A DNA stretch of 64,000 bases from Planktomarina temperata RCA23. GTDB lineage: Bacteria > Pseudomonadota > Alphaproteobacteria > Rhodobacterales > Rhodobacteraceae. A model generated the notes under the pieces. The model was not told the DNA's origin. It was given only the letters and a program-made list of their open reading frames with translations, and did not search any database. How positions within the stretch are numbered: the first letter of the stretch is position 1; the number at the start of each line of letters is the position of its first letter. The stretch lies in the NCBI RefSeq assembly GCF_000738435.1, contig NZ_CP003984.1, forward strand, positions 1,364,001 through 1,428,000. Direction: 5' to 3'. A program made the translations under genes and the position numbers. Below, one piece after another: positions 39,495 to 47,979 of the stretch.

Positions 39495-39986
39495 TTAATC
39501 AACCTCAAGCCTATTTTTATAAGACAACCCCATCCAAGCGATAGCAATAATTATTATCGGTCGAGAGACTATAAACGCCGAAAAATATGGGCGGTCAGCA
39601 AAACTAACTAGGCCTGAAAAGATAACTGCATTATCAACTGTAGTATTTGAAAGGTAAACTATTGCTATTAATGAAATGATCCGAAATCCAATATTGAAAT
39701 AGGCCCCCATATTTATAAAAACTAAAGACCAAAACATTATTTGAGCCCGTCCGTCGAAGACAATGAAGAACTCCTCGGTCATTAAGCCATTATCAACCGC
39801 TTGTAGCAAATTGTACCTTAAGAAATAATAAATTATAATAAATCCCAAGACATAAAAATTAATAAATACGATGAGAAACTTAAATGTCCTGCTTTGATTT
39901 ATTGAAGCAACTGTAACATCCCTGCTTTCAACAAAAGCTTCTAGAATAGCGCCAATTTCTATATCGTTTAACTTTTTATCTGCCAT
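39495..39986 (-). CDS. Small integral membrane protein
   Basis: 163 aa from MADKKLND, two bases after the stop of the upstream gene; a longer frame to 40,025 overlaps that gene. Four hydrophobic segments (FLIVFINFYVLGFIIIYYFL; MFWSLVFINMGAYF; IISLIAIVYL; PIIIIAIAWMGL) follow a soluble N-terminus. It forms a two-gene unit with the broken membrane gene upstream. Function unknown. Confidence 0.6.
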   Translation of the reverse strand: MADKKLNDIEIGAILEAFVESRDVTVASINQSRTFKFLIVFINFYVLGFIIIYYFLRYNLLQAVDNGLMTEEFFIVFDGRAQIMFWSLVFINMGAYFNIGFRIISLIAIVYLSNTTVDNAVIFSGLVSFADRPYFSAFIVSRPIIIIAIAWMGLSYKNRLEVD

Positions 39987-40362
39987 GCCGCTAACGCACT
40001 TTCGACCTAGTAAAAGTGAGTTCAAAGCTCATCCATAACAAGCTAGCCAAGAAAATTGGGCGAATTGTTTGTATGAACACAACAATACCCCGTTCAGGAT
40101 ATTCTATAATTCTGTACAGAACTAAATAATCGTCGATGTAGATAGCGACAGCCCAAGCAGTTAATGCGATTGTAACATACTTGGTATATTTTAGAGAGCT
40201 AAATAGCAGGATTGGATAGACCACCGAACTAACAACAGCGAGTGACAACCTCACATACGTAAGTTTTACAGCAGCCATAACTTGTTCTGAACTGTCGGCA
40301 CTGAATGTATTTTCGGGGAGAGTTACGATTGAATAGACTGCAAGTATCACAAAGACATAAAC

Positions 40363-41533
40363 TGTAAAGAACGAGATTTAATCTGACAATTTTGTATATT
40401 TGAACAAAAGGAGTCAGAGAGATGACGAACATCGAAAGTAAACTAATCAAGCCCAAGCTTGGCGTTTTGGAATTGGCAAAGCAGCTTGGCAGCGTCAGCG
40501 CGGCTTGCAAAACCATGGGCTATTCGCGTGACAGTTTTTACCGCTTCAAGAAGCTTTATGAGAACGGTGGCGAAGAAGCCTTGCGCGAGATCAGCCGTAA
40601 GAAGCCGATCATCCGCAACCGTGTACCGGAACATGTCGAACGCGCGGTGATTGAGCTTGCGATTGAAAATCCTGCCTTGGGCCAGCTGCGTGTCGCCCAA
40701 GAATTGTTGCAGCGGGGCATCGTGGTCTCCAGTGGTGGGGTGCGGTCGATTTGGTTGCGCAACGAGCTGGAAACCATGAAAAAACGCCTGAAAGCCTTGG
40801 AAACGCGGTCCGCGCAAGAAGGGTTTGTTCTGACCGAAGCGCAGATTGTGGCGCTGGAAAAAGCCAAGTCACAACGTGAAGCGGCTGGTGAGATTGAGAC
40901 CTACCATCCCGGCTATCTTGGCAGCCAGGATACCTATTTTGTCGGCACAATGAAGGGGGTTGGACGGATTTACCAACAAACCTTCGTCGATACATATAGC
41001 CGCGTGGCAATGGCAAAACTGTACATTGAGAAAACGGCGATCACTGCCGCCGATATGTTGAATGACCAAGTCGTACCCTTCTTTGACGAACAAGAGGTGC
41101 CCCTGCTGCGCATCTTAACAGATCGGGGCACGGAATATTGCGGCACCGTTGAGCGTCACAGCTATCAACTGTATCTGGCCATGGAAGATATTGATCACAG
41201 CAAGACAAAAGCCAACCATCCCCAAACAAACGGGATCTGTGAACGCTTTCATCGCACCATGAAAAATGAGTTCTATGACATAGCGTTCCGCAAGAAAATC
41301 TACGGATCGCTGGAAGAGCTGCAAACAGACGTTGATCATTGGTTGGCAAAATACAACGAACAGCGACCCCATTCGGGAAAACATTGCTACGGAAAAACGC
41401 CCATGCAAACATTCCGTGAAGCTCGACATTTGGTAGGCGAAAAGACTATCCCTATCACAAACCAATCTGACAGCATGTACGAAATGACACACGCTGGATG
41501 ATAACAATGTCAGATTAAATAATGTCTTTTACA
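40363..41533 (+). mobile_element. IS481-type element, copy 1
   Basis: 1,171 bp, ends TGTAAAGAAC... and ...TCTTTTACA with imperfect terminal inverted repeats (both carry TTTAATCTGAC inside). Flanked by a perfect 7-bp duplication CATAAAC (40,356-40,362 and 41,534-41,540). Two further copies are in the window. Confidence 0.95.
40422..41501 (+). CDS. IS481-family transposase (copy 1)
   Basis: 359 aa. An N-terminal helix-turn-helix of the IS481/homeodomain-like type (GYSRDSFYRFKKLYENGG), then the rve DDE core: FVDTYSRVAMAKL (D), ILTDRGTEYCG (D) and NHPQTNGICERFHRTMKNEF (E). Single frame, as usual for IS481, with GGAG upstream. The three copies differ by one or two residues only. Confidence 0.93.
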   Translation: MTNIESKLIKPKLGVLELAKQLGSVSAACKTMGYSRDSFYRFKKLYENGGEEALREISRKKPIIRNRVPEHVERAVIELAIENPALGQLRVAQELLQRGIVVSSGGVRSIWLRNELETMKKRLKALETRSAQEGFVLTEAQIVALEKAKSQREAAGEIETYHPGYLGSQDTYFVGTMKGVGRIYQQTFVDTYSRVAMAKLYIEKTAITAADMLNDQVVPFFDEQEVPLLRILTDRGTEYCGTVERHSYQLYLAMEDIDHSKTKANHPQTNGICERFHRTMKNEFYDIAFRKKIYGSLEELQTDVDHWLAKYNEQRPHSGKHCYGKTPMQTFREARHLVGEKTIPITNQSDSMYEMTHAG

Positions 41534-41714
41534 CATAAACAAATGCCAATGATACCCAAAATAATTTACTCAATTCCAGATTACTTATCATTACCTACAT
41601 TGGCCCTGTAAACTAGCACGATGCGTGTACCTATGGTATTATCATTCAATTTACAAACTAAATATGGTAAAAAAATTTATTTTTTGAACACGATAACGCT
41701 AAAGAGTAAATCCA

Positions 41715-41825
41715 TCCGCAAACTAAATCTTTACCTAGGATTCCTGTCCACAAAACGGGCCGACCCAATTCGTTTGGTTGTGAATCTAAGGGTTCCCCAC
41801 AGCCTCACGGAGAGCCTCGTACAAG
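41715..41825. repeat. Dispersed repeat copy
   Basis: CCGCAAACTAAATCTTTACC to GTTGTGAATCTAAGGGTTCC matches 37,921-38,005; the end matches 11,541. It lies in a gene-free stretch (41,592-42,067). Confidence 0.7.
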
Positions 41826-42067
41826 CACGATAGCGTTGGTTTATGAAGTTGTGTCCGTCAATCCACTTGGTTGCTCCAACGTGCTTTCATGCGCTGTACG
41901 GTTGTCGCTTGCCATACCGTAGAACGTCCAGAAGGCGTCTGTACCTCGCGTTCAGTCAGGAACCTAGCTAGAGCCTTGGGTGGTGCGTCTGGTGACATAC
42001 TGCAGTACTTGGCTGACAAACTCAGCTACCTGCTAACATCGCGCCTTATCCTGTCGTTATTCTGAGT

Positions 42068-42265
42068 ATGACAGATCATGAGCGCATAATTATCACATCA
42101 GTCTGGAACGACATGGGCCTTCGCATGAAGCTAGAGGATGATCCTTACAGCTTAACCCAAGATGAGCTTATGGCCTTGCAGAATAATGATCGTCTCAACG
42201 ACAAACTTAAGCGTTTATTGAAAGATGCTTTGATCCAGAAGGCGTTGGTTCAAGCTCGTAATTAG
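42068..42265 (+). CDS. Small hypothetical protein
   Basis: 65 aa, acidic then basic, all helical (MTDHERIIITSVWNDMGLRM; ELMALQNNDRLNDKLKRLLK). No family recognised. It is convergent with the resolvase gene. Confidence 0.45.
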   Translation: MTDHERIIITSVWNDMGLRMKLEDDPYSLTQDELMALQNNDRLNDKLKRLLKDALIQKALVQARN

Positions 42266-42287
42266 CAAGCTCAGGTATCCAATCTCA

Positions 42288-42842
42288 TTACCCATTCAAG
42301 CATCTATAGTAAGACGCCTTGCTAATCCCAAGCTGCTCCTGAACCTGCACACGCTGCGCACCAGCTTCAACCAATGCTTTGACCTTGTCTGCTTGTCGCA
42401 TAGCTGTTGGAACTCGCCCTTTGTACTTCCCCTCAGCTTTCGCCCTCTTGATGCCCTCTACCTGACGCTCTTTCATCATCTCACGTTCAAACTGTGCGAC
42501 AGATACCATCATATTAAGGATCAGCTTGCCTGTGGCTGTCGTAGTATCAACAGTTTCACTGCCTAGGGACAAAATAACTAGTCCAGCACCCTTGGCTTCT
42601 ATCTGATGTAGTAGCTCACCCATGTGCATCACATTACGAGCCAGACGATCAAGTTTAGTGACGACCAGCTTGTCACCCTTTCGGAGCATATCAATAGCTC
42701 TGTCGAGTTCACCCCTTGAGGCCACGGCTGATACCTGCTCTTTGAATGTACGTTTACAACCGTAAGTCTCTAATTCGACTAACTGTGCATCAAACCCTGC
42801 TTGTTGGTCTGTGGTACTCGTTCTGGCATATCCGATAAGCAT
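42288..42842 (-). CDS. Serine recombinase (resolvase/invertase)
   Basis: 184 aa from MLIGYARTST, the canonical start. The catalytic Ser is S9 (ARTSTTDQ); the Arg box is VVTKLDRLARN; the E-helix follows (FEREMMKERQVEGIKRAK); and the C-terminal helix-turn-helix is VQEQLGISKASYYRCLNG. It is of the Tn3-resolvase/DNA-invertase size class. It could resolve co-integrates or invert a segment; candidate sites lie just upstream of its start. Confidence 0.92.
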   Translation of the reverse strand: MLIGYARTSTTDQQAGFDAQLVELETYGCKRTFKEQVSAVASRGELDRAIDMLRKGDKLVVTKLDRLARNVMHMGELLHQIEAKGAGLVILSLGSETVDTTTATGKLILNMMVSVAQFEREMMKERQVEGIKRAKAEGKYKGRVPTAMRQADKVKALVEAGAQRVQVQEQLGISKASYYRCLNG

Positions 42843-42879
42843 CTTGCACTCCTGTGGACTCATACGATTCTATATACCT

Positions 42880-43000
42880 AGTGAGACTACCACTGTCTCA
42901 GAACTGAGGCAAGCTAATGAGACGGATTGATGCTAAAAGAGGGTTGTAAACTGTCTCAAACGGGCGACGCACTTGGGCCTGACCTAGTGAGACGCACTTC
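42880..43000. promoter_or_regulatory. Candidate resolvase (res) site
   Basis: Repeated TGAGAC/GTCTCA boxes: TGAGACTACCACTGTCTCA at about 42,881-42,899 (palindrome with 7-base centre), then GAGAC...GTCTC about 42,919-42,957, then GTGAGAC near 42,988. Three sites ahead of a resolvase gene resemble res organisation. Confidence 0.5.
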
Positions 43001-43071
43001 AATGTGGTAGTTGTATTTAATGTCAATTTAGCTACCATATTCATGTAACCAAGTTTCACGGGGGTATAGTG

Positions 43072-43455
43072 ATGCGACATCCTTCAACAATTTTGACTGC
43101 AATTTGCCTGATATGGGCTACGCCGGCATCGACAGAACCCGCTCTTGGTGTTTGGAAGTCGGAACCGGGAGAAACGGGTGGTTACATCCATGTGGAAATC
43201 ATGCCGTGTGAAAATAATTTATGCGGAATAATCACAGAAGTCGTTGGTAATGACAATCGTTCGATAATTGGCCGTAATATAATCAATGATATGAAGATTA
43301 AAGGTAATGGTAAATACAATGGTGGTACGATCTGGGCGCCCGATACAGATAAAACCTATAGATCACATATGACACTTGATGAAGATGTACTGACCGTTAG
43401 CGGATGCGTGGCAGTTATTTTGTGCAGAGGTCAAAAATGGACACGACTAAAATGA
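43072..43455 (+). CDS. DUF2147 exported protein
   Basis: 127 aa. A signal peptide (MRHPSTILTAICLIWATPAST, cleavage about residue 21) is followed by the DUF2147 fold: ALGVWKSEPGETGGYIHVEI, CGIITEV and GCVAVILCRGQKWTR. A beta-barrel-like periplasmic family without assigned function. GTG three bases upstream is an alternative start. Confidence 0.85.
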   Translation: MRHPSTILTAICLIWATPASTEPALGVWKSEPGETGGYIHVEIMPCENNLCGIITEVVGNDNRSIIGRNIINDMKIKGNGKYNGGTIWAPDTDKTYRSHMTLDEDVLTVSGCVAVILCRGQKWTRLK

Positions 43456-43753
43456 CTTACCCCCTCAGTGGAAATTAAAGCCCACGAAGAAGCCAAGGGC
43501 TAAACTCTTGATAATGCTTCGTAACCCAGTAGGTCACACCACGGGCATTATCCCTTCGCCACAACGACAATCATAGCATTGGGGTTGTTAACTATTGTTA
43601 TTCAATGGGATGGGTGGATACAGACGTGGAGGTGGGTACGAAAACGACCCTGTTGAGTAGCCCTGTGCTTGATGCATAACGGGAATACCACATTGTATGA
43701 TGTGAAAGGTCATAACCTTGGATAGACGCTCTTATGAAACCAAGGAGATTAAA

Positions 43754-43981
43754 ATGCTTACTAAAATCTACAGAGCGATCATGTTGGCCCAAGCCTCAAG
43801 TGCCGCAAACCGTACAGCCGCTTACCTTTCAGACCATCAGTTGAATGACTGGGGATACACTCGTGGTTCCTTCGCAGCAGCTATGGTTGCACAAGTTAAA
43901 GCTGATTTTGATGCAGCAGATAAAGCACAAGCTGCTAGTGCTGGGTTCCAACCAGTGACCTTTAGTCAGCTTCCAGCTTAA
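43754..43981 (+). CDS. Small DUF1127-related protein
   Basis: 75 aa from the ATG behind AAGGAG. LSDHQLNDWGYTRGSF resembles the DUF1127 motif (LSDxxLxDxGxxR). A short N-terminal amphipathic helix precedes it. Such proteins are common in Rhodobacteraceae; some relatives bind RNA and affect phosphate or sRNA turnover. Confidence 0.7.
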   Translation: MLTKIYRAIMLAQASSAANRTAAYLSDHQLNDWGYTRGSFAAAMVAQVKADFDAADKAQAASAGFQPVTFSQLPA

Positions 43982-44020
43982 GCCGCCCATTGTTGCTCAC
44001 AAGCGCACCAAACAGAAAAA

Positions 44021-44042
44021 CCCTGCCGTATTCATGGCAGGG
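44021..44042 (-). terminator. Minus-strand terminator
   Basis: CCCTGCC/GGCAGGG stem with an 8-base loop, followed on the minus strand by TTTTTCTG. It would end the IS630 transposase transcript. Confidence 0.7.
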
Positions 44043-44121
44043 CTAGTGTCTGTCGGGGGAAATATGAAACGTCGTACATATATCAACGACTACCCTCGCA
44101 GAAACTTTAATTATACACCGC

Positions 44122-45201
44122 TCACTCCAAAACCCGAAGATTTTGTTCTGATATGATGCGGAAATTATCAGTGACCTGATTTCGGAAGTTGTGCCATTGC
44201 TCTGGGATAATTTTCCGAAAGAACTTCAGAATGGCTTCGGTAAATAGCTTTTGCGTGGGATGGGCGCGATTGTGGGTGACGTGTTGGTGCATCACGGCCC
44301 AGAGCCTTTCAATTGGATTCAGGTGCGGGCAATAGGGCGGCAGCTGGATCAGGTGGATGCGGCAGTTTTTGCGCGAGAGAAAAGCCCTGACATCCGGCCC
44401 TTTGTGGTAAGCAGCGTTGTCCCAGACCACGTGGATGATGCGTTTATCGTGATTGCGGGCCTCAATCTTGGCCAGCAATTGCACGGCACTCACGCCGTCC
44501 ACTGTAATCGGCGCGACGAAAGGCGTATCAAAGGTTTCAAGGTTCAGTGCGCCGTGAATGTTGACGCGCGCCCGGCCTGAAGTCGTTTTGAGCGTGGGGT
44601 TTGTGCCCTTCTTCACCCAACCAAAGGCAGGCTTGCTTTGATATTCTGGATGTACGGCATCTGCAAAGTATACCGCCTCATCATCGGCCAGAGAATTCAG
44701 CATGTTTTCATACATTGCGATGAACTCAGCCTGTTTGGCTACATCGGCCACCCGCGGCAGAGCCTTGGGTTTGCGATACTCAAAGCCTTGTCGCGCCAAA
44801 AGCTTAACACAGCCTGAATGAGAATAGCGCAGATCGAATTGCGCCGTGATATAGCTGCGGATTTCCACTGTAGATCGGCAGAAACGTTCCTCAAGCCACG
44901 CGCAAAGAGCGGCTTTCTGCGCGACAGACAGCCGCGATTGCCCGCCTTTCCAACCGTCATAAGCCACCGCATCCCAGCCCTCAGACAGATATTGCTTATG
45001 CCAGCCACGCACCGTGTCGTCATCAAGGTAAAGAACCTGCGCAATCTCGACACAGGACTTCCCATCATCCAGCAGCAAAAGTGCATTCGCTCGCCGCGCA
45101 ACGCCATGATCCTCGCGTTGGCGTTTTACACAGCTCAAAAGCTCGCAGCGGTCTTCACGGGAAGGAAAATTGGAACGGATCATACGGAAACAAGAATCCA
45201 T
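44122..45201 (-). CDS. IS630-family transposase
   Basis: 359 aa. Helix-turn-helix and winged region at the N-terminus (CVEIAQVLYLDDDTVRGW), then the DDE_3 core: YFADAVHPEYQ (first Asp), VVWDNAAYHKG (second Asp) and LPPYCPHLNPIERLWAVMH (Glu). Intact frame. The ends of the element could not be fixed; CTCGCAG occurs at 44,095 and 45,242 but without convincing inverted repeats. Confidence 0.92.
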   Translation of the reverse strand: MDSCFRMIRSNFPSREDRCELLSCVKRQREDHGVARRANALLLLDDGKSCVEIAQVLYLDDDTVRGWHKQYLSEGWDAVAYDGWKGGQSRLSVAQKAALCAWLEERFCRSTVEIRSYITAQFDLRYSHSGCVKLLARQGFEYRKPKALPRVADVAKQAEFIAMYENMLNSLADDEAVYFADAVHPEYQSKPAFGWVKKGTNPTLKTTSGRARVNIHGALNLETFDTPFVAPITVDGVSAVQLLAKIEARNHDKRIIHVVWDNAAYHKGPDVRAFLSRKNCRIHLIQLPPYCPHLNPIERLWAVMHQHVTHNRAHPTQKLFTEAILKFFRKIIPEQWHNFRNQVTDNFRIISEQNLRVLE

Positions 45202-45326
45202 TTACGCTCGAACATCAACAACTTCTTCGGGTCCTTAAGGACTCGCAGTATAGTTACCAATAGTGGTATTTCTTTATTGATTTAAAACTGGCTACATAAC
45301 TTATGTCTTAATAACTAGTGGTTTTA

Positions 45327-45665
45327 CTACTTGAGAGGAGCGAGGGCGTATAGCAAGCCTTTTCTCTCGACTGTTTCATGTGTGTCTCTAACGACCTTCT
45401 TAGCTTCTTTGTAGCCCTCTGGTGTTGAAGCTTTCTCTGCTAACTCAGGGTCAGACATGATATCCTTAATGTCTTTCTCCCATCTTGCGATTGTTGGACG
45501 ACTGACCCCAAGGGTATCAGCGTGTTCTTCCTGTGACGGAGAGCTTGTAACATTTGTTACATGCTGGTTTTCTGCCTTGGTTCTAACACCCAAAGCAGCA
45601 GCACGTTTTGCGTAGTAATACTCCTTCGCTTCATTACTCCAGTGACCACGTTCCACTTGTTTCAT
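45327..45665 (-). CDS. Helix-turn-helix protein, probably 5'-truncated
   Basis: 112 aa. HTH-like segment SQEEHADTLGVSRPTIARWE at about residues 43-64, after a basic region (GHWSNEAKEYYYAKR). The frame stays open upstream for ~24 more sensible codons (EAPSNEEAIEYVTMKQ) to a stop without a start, which suggests loss of the 5' end. Probably a fragment of a plasmid-type DNA-binding protein. Confidence 0.5.
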   Translation of the reverse strand: MKQVERGHWSNEAKEYYYAKRAAALGVRTKAENQHVTNVTSSPSQEEHADTLGVSRPTIARWEKDIKDIMSDPELAEKASTPEGYKEAKKVVRDTHETVERKGLLYALAPLK

Positions 45666-45689
45666 GGTAACGTACTCAATAGCTTCTTC

Positions 45690-46236
45690 ATTTGATGGAG
45701 CTTCTTTTATCCAGCCAGTTTCGGCCTATCGGGGGGTACGCTCGGGCCATATACGTATACCCCCTAAGATTTTTGTAACCAAATTCTTCTGTAGTTTCTC
45801 TAATTTAAAGAATCGTTGTCTCAAAATGAAACCTAATGATAGGTTCAAAGGGTATCCTTCGATATTTCCTGTCTCCGTAGTACCTCCCAAGGCCACTCGG
45901 AGTTCAAACTGCCAGCTTTCTCAGTATGAGTGGCTGGCGTTTCTTTGGATACTTGAAATCACCAAAAGTCGAACCACCATCTTACTCGGAAATGGCTCAT
46001 AGCTATTTTCTTCTCCGGGGGAGATTGGCGTTTGTCTAGCGAGAAACGCACATCGTTGGATAGCTATCAACTGTGGGTGAACGCAGCGTGTTAGTCATCC
46101 GCCCCTATCTCTACAGGTTGAACTCACAGAAGCCTGCGCACGCGGTTGGTCGTACTAATGGGATTATTTAATTTGATTTGGCAAAAAATTAATGCCAAAA
46201 CGCTCATATCAGTTGTTCAAATATGGCAGACAGTAA
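45690..46236. other. Gene-poor stretch
   Basis: About 550 bases. A 112-codon frame exists on the plus strand (45,664-46,002) but its product looks random. GGGGGTACG...CGTATACCCCC around 45,733-45,764 is an imperfect inverted repeat. No clear gene. Confidence 0.4.
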
Positions 46237-46437
46237 ATGCAAGTAAGTGTTCGTGATAATAACGTCGATCAGGCTCTTCGGGCTTTGAAAAAAAAGCTAC
46301 AGCGCGAAGGCGTGTATCGTGAAATGAAGCTCAAGCAACATTTCGAGAAACCATCTGAGAAAAAGGCGCGTCAGGCGAAAGAAGGACTCAGCCGTCAGCG
46401 TAAACTCGCCCGTAAAAAAGCTGAAAAAGAGGGCTGA
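46237..46437 (+). CDS. rpsU: 30S ribosomal protein S21
   Basis: 66 aa, full length and typical of alphaproteobacteria: [20 protein letters not shown], then [20 protein letters not shown] and a Lys/Arg-rich tail. S21 sits at the mRNA-binding platform of the 30S subunit. The gene lies inside integrative element 1 between IS copies, an unusual place for a ribosomal gene. Confidence 0.93.
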   Translation: MQVSVRDNNVDQALRALKKKLQREGVYREMKLKQHFEKPSEKKARQAKEGLSRQRKLARKKAEKEG

Positions 46438-46571
46438 TTATTCTGCATATTTAGCGAATAATCTTTCTATAAAAACTAAAAGGTCACCACCTCAGGTTGG
46501 TTTCACATCTGAACCGGTGGAAATGATCCAATCTTAATTCCTCCCCGTATGTAGGTTAGGAGGAACTTTAC

Positions 46572-46739
46572 ATGACTATTCATCAAGAGTTTTTAAAGTT
46601 TGAAGCGGTTCTTGCCCATTGCGAAACTCGAGTATCAGACAGGTCGCTGAGCGCAGCCATGGACTACGGGCGTGAAATGCAGTTTTTCGATAGCACGAAC
46701 AGGCTATCACAATCAGGTCACCTTGTAGCTGAACTGTAA
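46572..46739 (+). pseudogene. Small gene truncated by IS481 copy 2
   Basis: ATG behind AGGAGG at 46,572 opens MTIHQEFLKFEAVLAHCETR and ends at a TAA supplied by the IS after 55 codons. Without the IS and one duplication the frame continues through 47,906-47,941 (ELILPTIEGK, stop), giving about 63 aa. The insertion replaces the last eight residues. Function unknown. Confidence 0.6.
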
Positions 46740-47905
46740 AGAACGAGATTTAATCTGACAATTTTGTATATTTGAACAAAAGGAGTCAGAGAGATGAGCA
46801 ACATCGAAAGTAAACTAATCAAGCCCAAGCTTGGCGTTTTGGAATTGGCAAAGCAGCTTGGCAGCGTCAGCGCGGCTTGCAAAACCATGGGCTATTCGCG
46901 TGACAGTTTTTACCGCTTCAAGAAGCTTTATGAGAACGGTGGCGAAGAAGCCTTGCGCGAGATCAGCCGTAAGAAGCCGATCATCCGCAACCGTGTACCG
47001 GAACATGTCGAACGCGCGGTGATTGAGCTTGCGATTGAAAATCCTGCCTTGGGCCAGCTGCGTGTCGCCCAAGAATTGTTGCAGCGGGGCATCGTGGTCT
47101 CCAGTGGTGGGGTGCGGTCGATTTGGTTGCGCAACGAGCTGGAAACCATGAAAAAACGCCTGAAAGCCTTGGAAACGCGGTCCGCGCAAGAAGGGTTTGT
47201 TCTGACCGAAGCGCAGATTGTGGCGCTGGAAAAAGCCAAGTCACAACGTGAAGCGGCTGGTGAGATTGAGACCTACCATCCCGGCTATCTTGGCAGCCAG
47301 GATACCTATTTTGTCGGCACAATGAAGGGGGTTGGACGGATTTACCAACAAACCTTCGTCGATACATATAGCCGCGTGGCAATGGCAAAACTGTACATTG
47401 AGAAAACGGCGATCACTGCCGCCGATATGTTGAATGACCAAGTCGTACCCTTCTTTGACGAACAAGAGGTGCCCCTGCTGCGCATCTTAACAGATCGGGG
47501 CACGGAATATTGCGGCACCGTTGAGCGTCACAGCTATCAACTGTATCTGGCCATGGAAGATATTGATCACAGCAAGACAAAAGCCAACCATCCCCAAACA
47601 AACGGGATCTGTGAACGCTTTCATCGCACCATGAAAAATGAGTTCTATGACATAGCGTTCCGCAAGAAAATCTACGGATCGCTGGAAGAGCTGCAAACAG
47701 ACGTTGATCATTGGTTGGCAAAATACAACGAACAGCGACCCCATTCGGGAAAACATTGCTACGGAAAAACGCCCATGCAAACATTCCGTGAAGCTCGACA
47801 TTTGGTAGGCGAAAAGACTATCCCTATCACAAACCAATCTGACAGCATGTACGAAATGACACACGCTGGATGATAACAATGTCAGATTAAATAATGTCTT
47901 TTACA
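46735..47905 (+). mobile_element. IS481-type element, copy 2
   Basis: 1,171 bp with the same ends as copy 1, flanked by a perfect 7-bp duplication GCTGAAC (46,728-46,734 and 47,906-47,912). Confidence 0.95.
46794..47873 (+). CDS. IS481-family transposase (copy 2)
   Basis: 359 aa, identical to copy 1 except Ser for Thr at residue 2. DDE motifs FVDTYSRV, ILTDRGTEYCG and TNGICERFHR are intact, so it should be active. Confidence 0.93.
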   Translation: MSNIESKLIKPKLGVLELAKQLGSVSAACKTMGYSRDSFYRFKKLYENGGEEALREISRKKPIIRNRVPEHVERAVIELAIENPALGQLRVAQELLQRGIVVSSGGVRSIWLRNELETMKKRLKALETRSAQEGFVLTEAQIVALEKAKSQREAAGEIETYHPGYLGSQDTYFVGTMKGVGRIYQQTFVDTYSRVAMAKLYIEKTAITAADMLNDQVVPFFDEQEVPLLRILTDRGTEYCGTVERHSYQLYLAMEDIDHSKTKANHPQTNGICERFHRTMKNEFYDIAFRKKIYGSLEELQTDVDHWLAKYNEQRPHSGKHCYGKTPMQTFREARHLVGEKTIPITNQSDSMYEMTHAG

Positions 47906-47979
47906 GCTGAACTAATATTACCTACCATCGAAGGTAAATAGTCTTCTCACAGAAAACAGGTTGGCTTCGTTCAAAACCC

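Larger units (their letters stand above)
39991..41591 (-). pseudogene. Membrane-protein gene split by IS481 copy 1
   Basis: The 3' part (39,991-40,362) encodes four hydrophobic segments ending in LTFTRSKVR. Its frame is open up to the IS edge and continues, after removing the IS and one 7-bp duplication, into 41,534-41,591, which supplies ATG and MISNLELSKLFWVSLAFVYV. The restored product would be about 140 aa. The insertion sits within the first membrane helix. A GTG start at 40,350 could still give a shortened protein. Confidence 0.75.

Noticed and set aside
44095-45248. CTCGCAG direct repeat as target duplication of the IS630-type element
   Set aside because: IS630 elements usually duplicate TA, and no matching inverted repeats were found at these points.
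45664-46002. 112-codon open frame
   Set aside because: No ribosome site, odd composition and no family resemblance; it overlaps the upstream open part of the opposite HTH frame.
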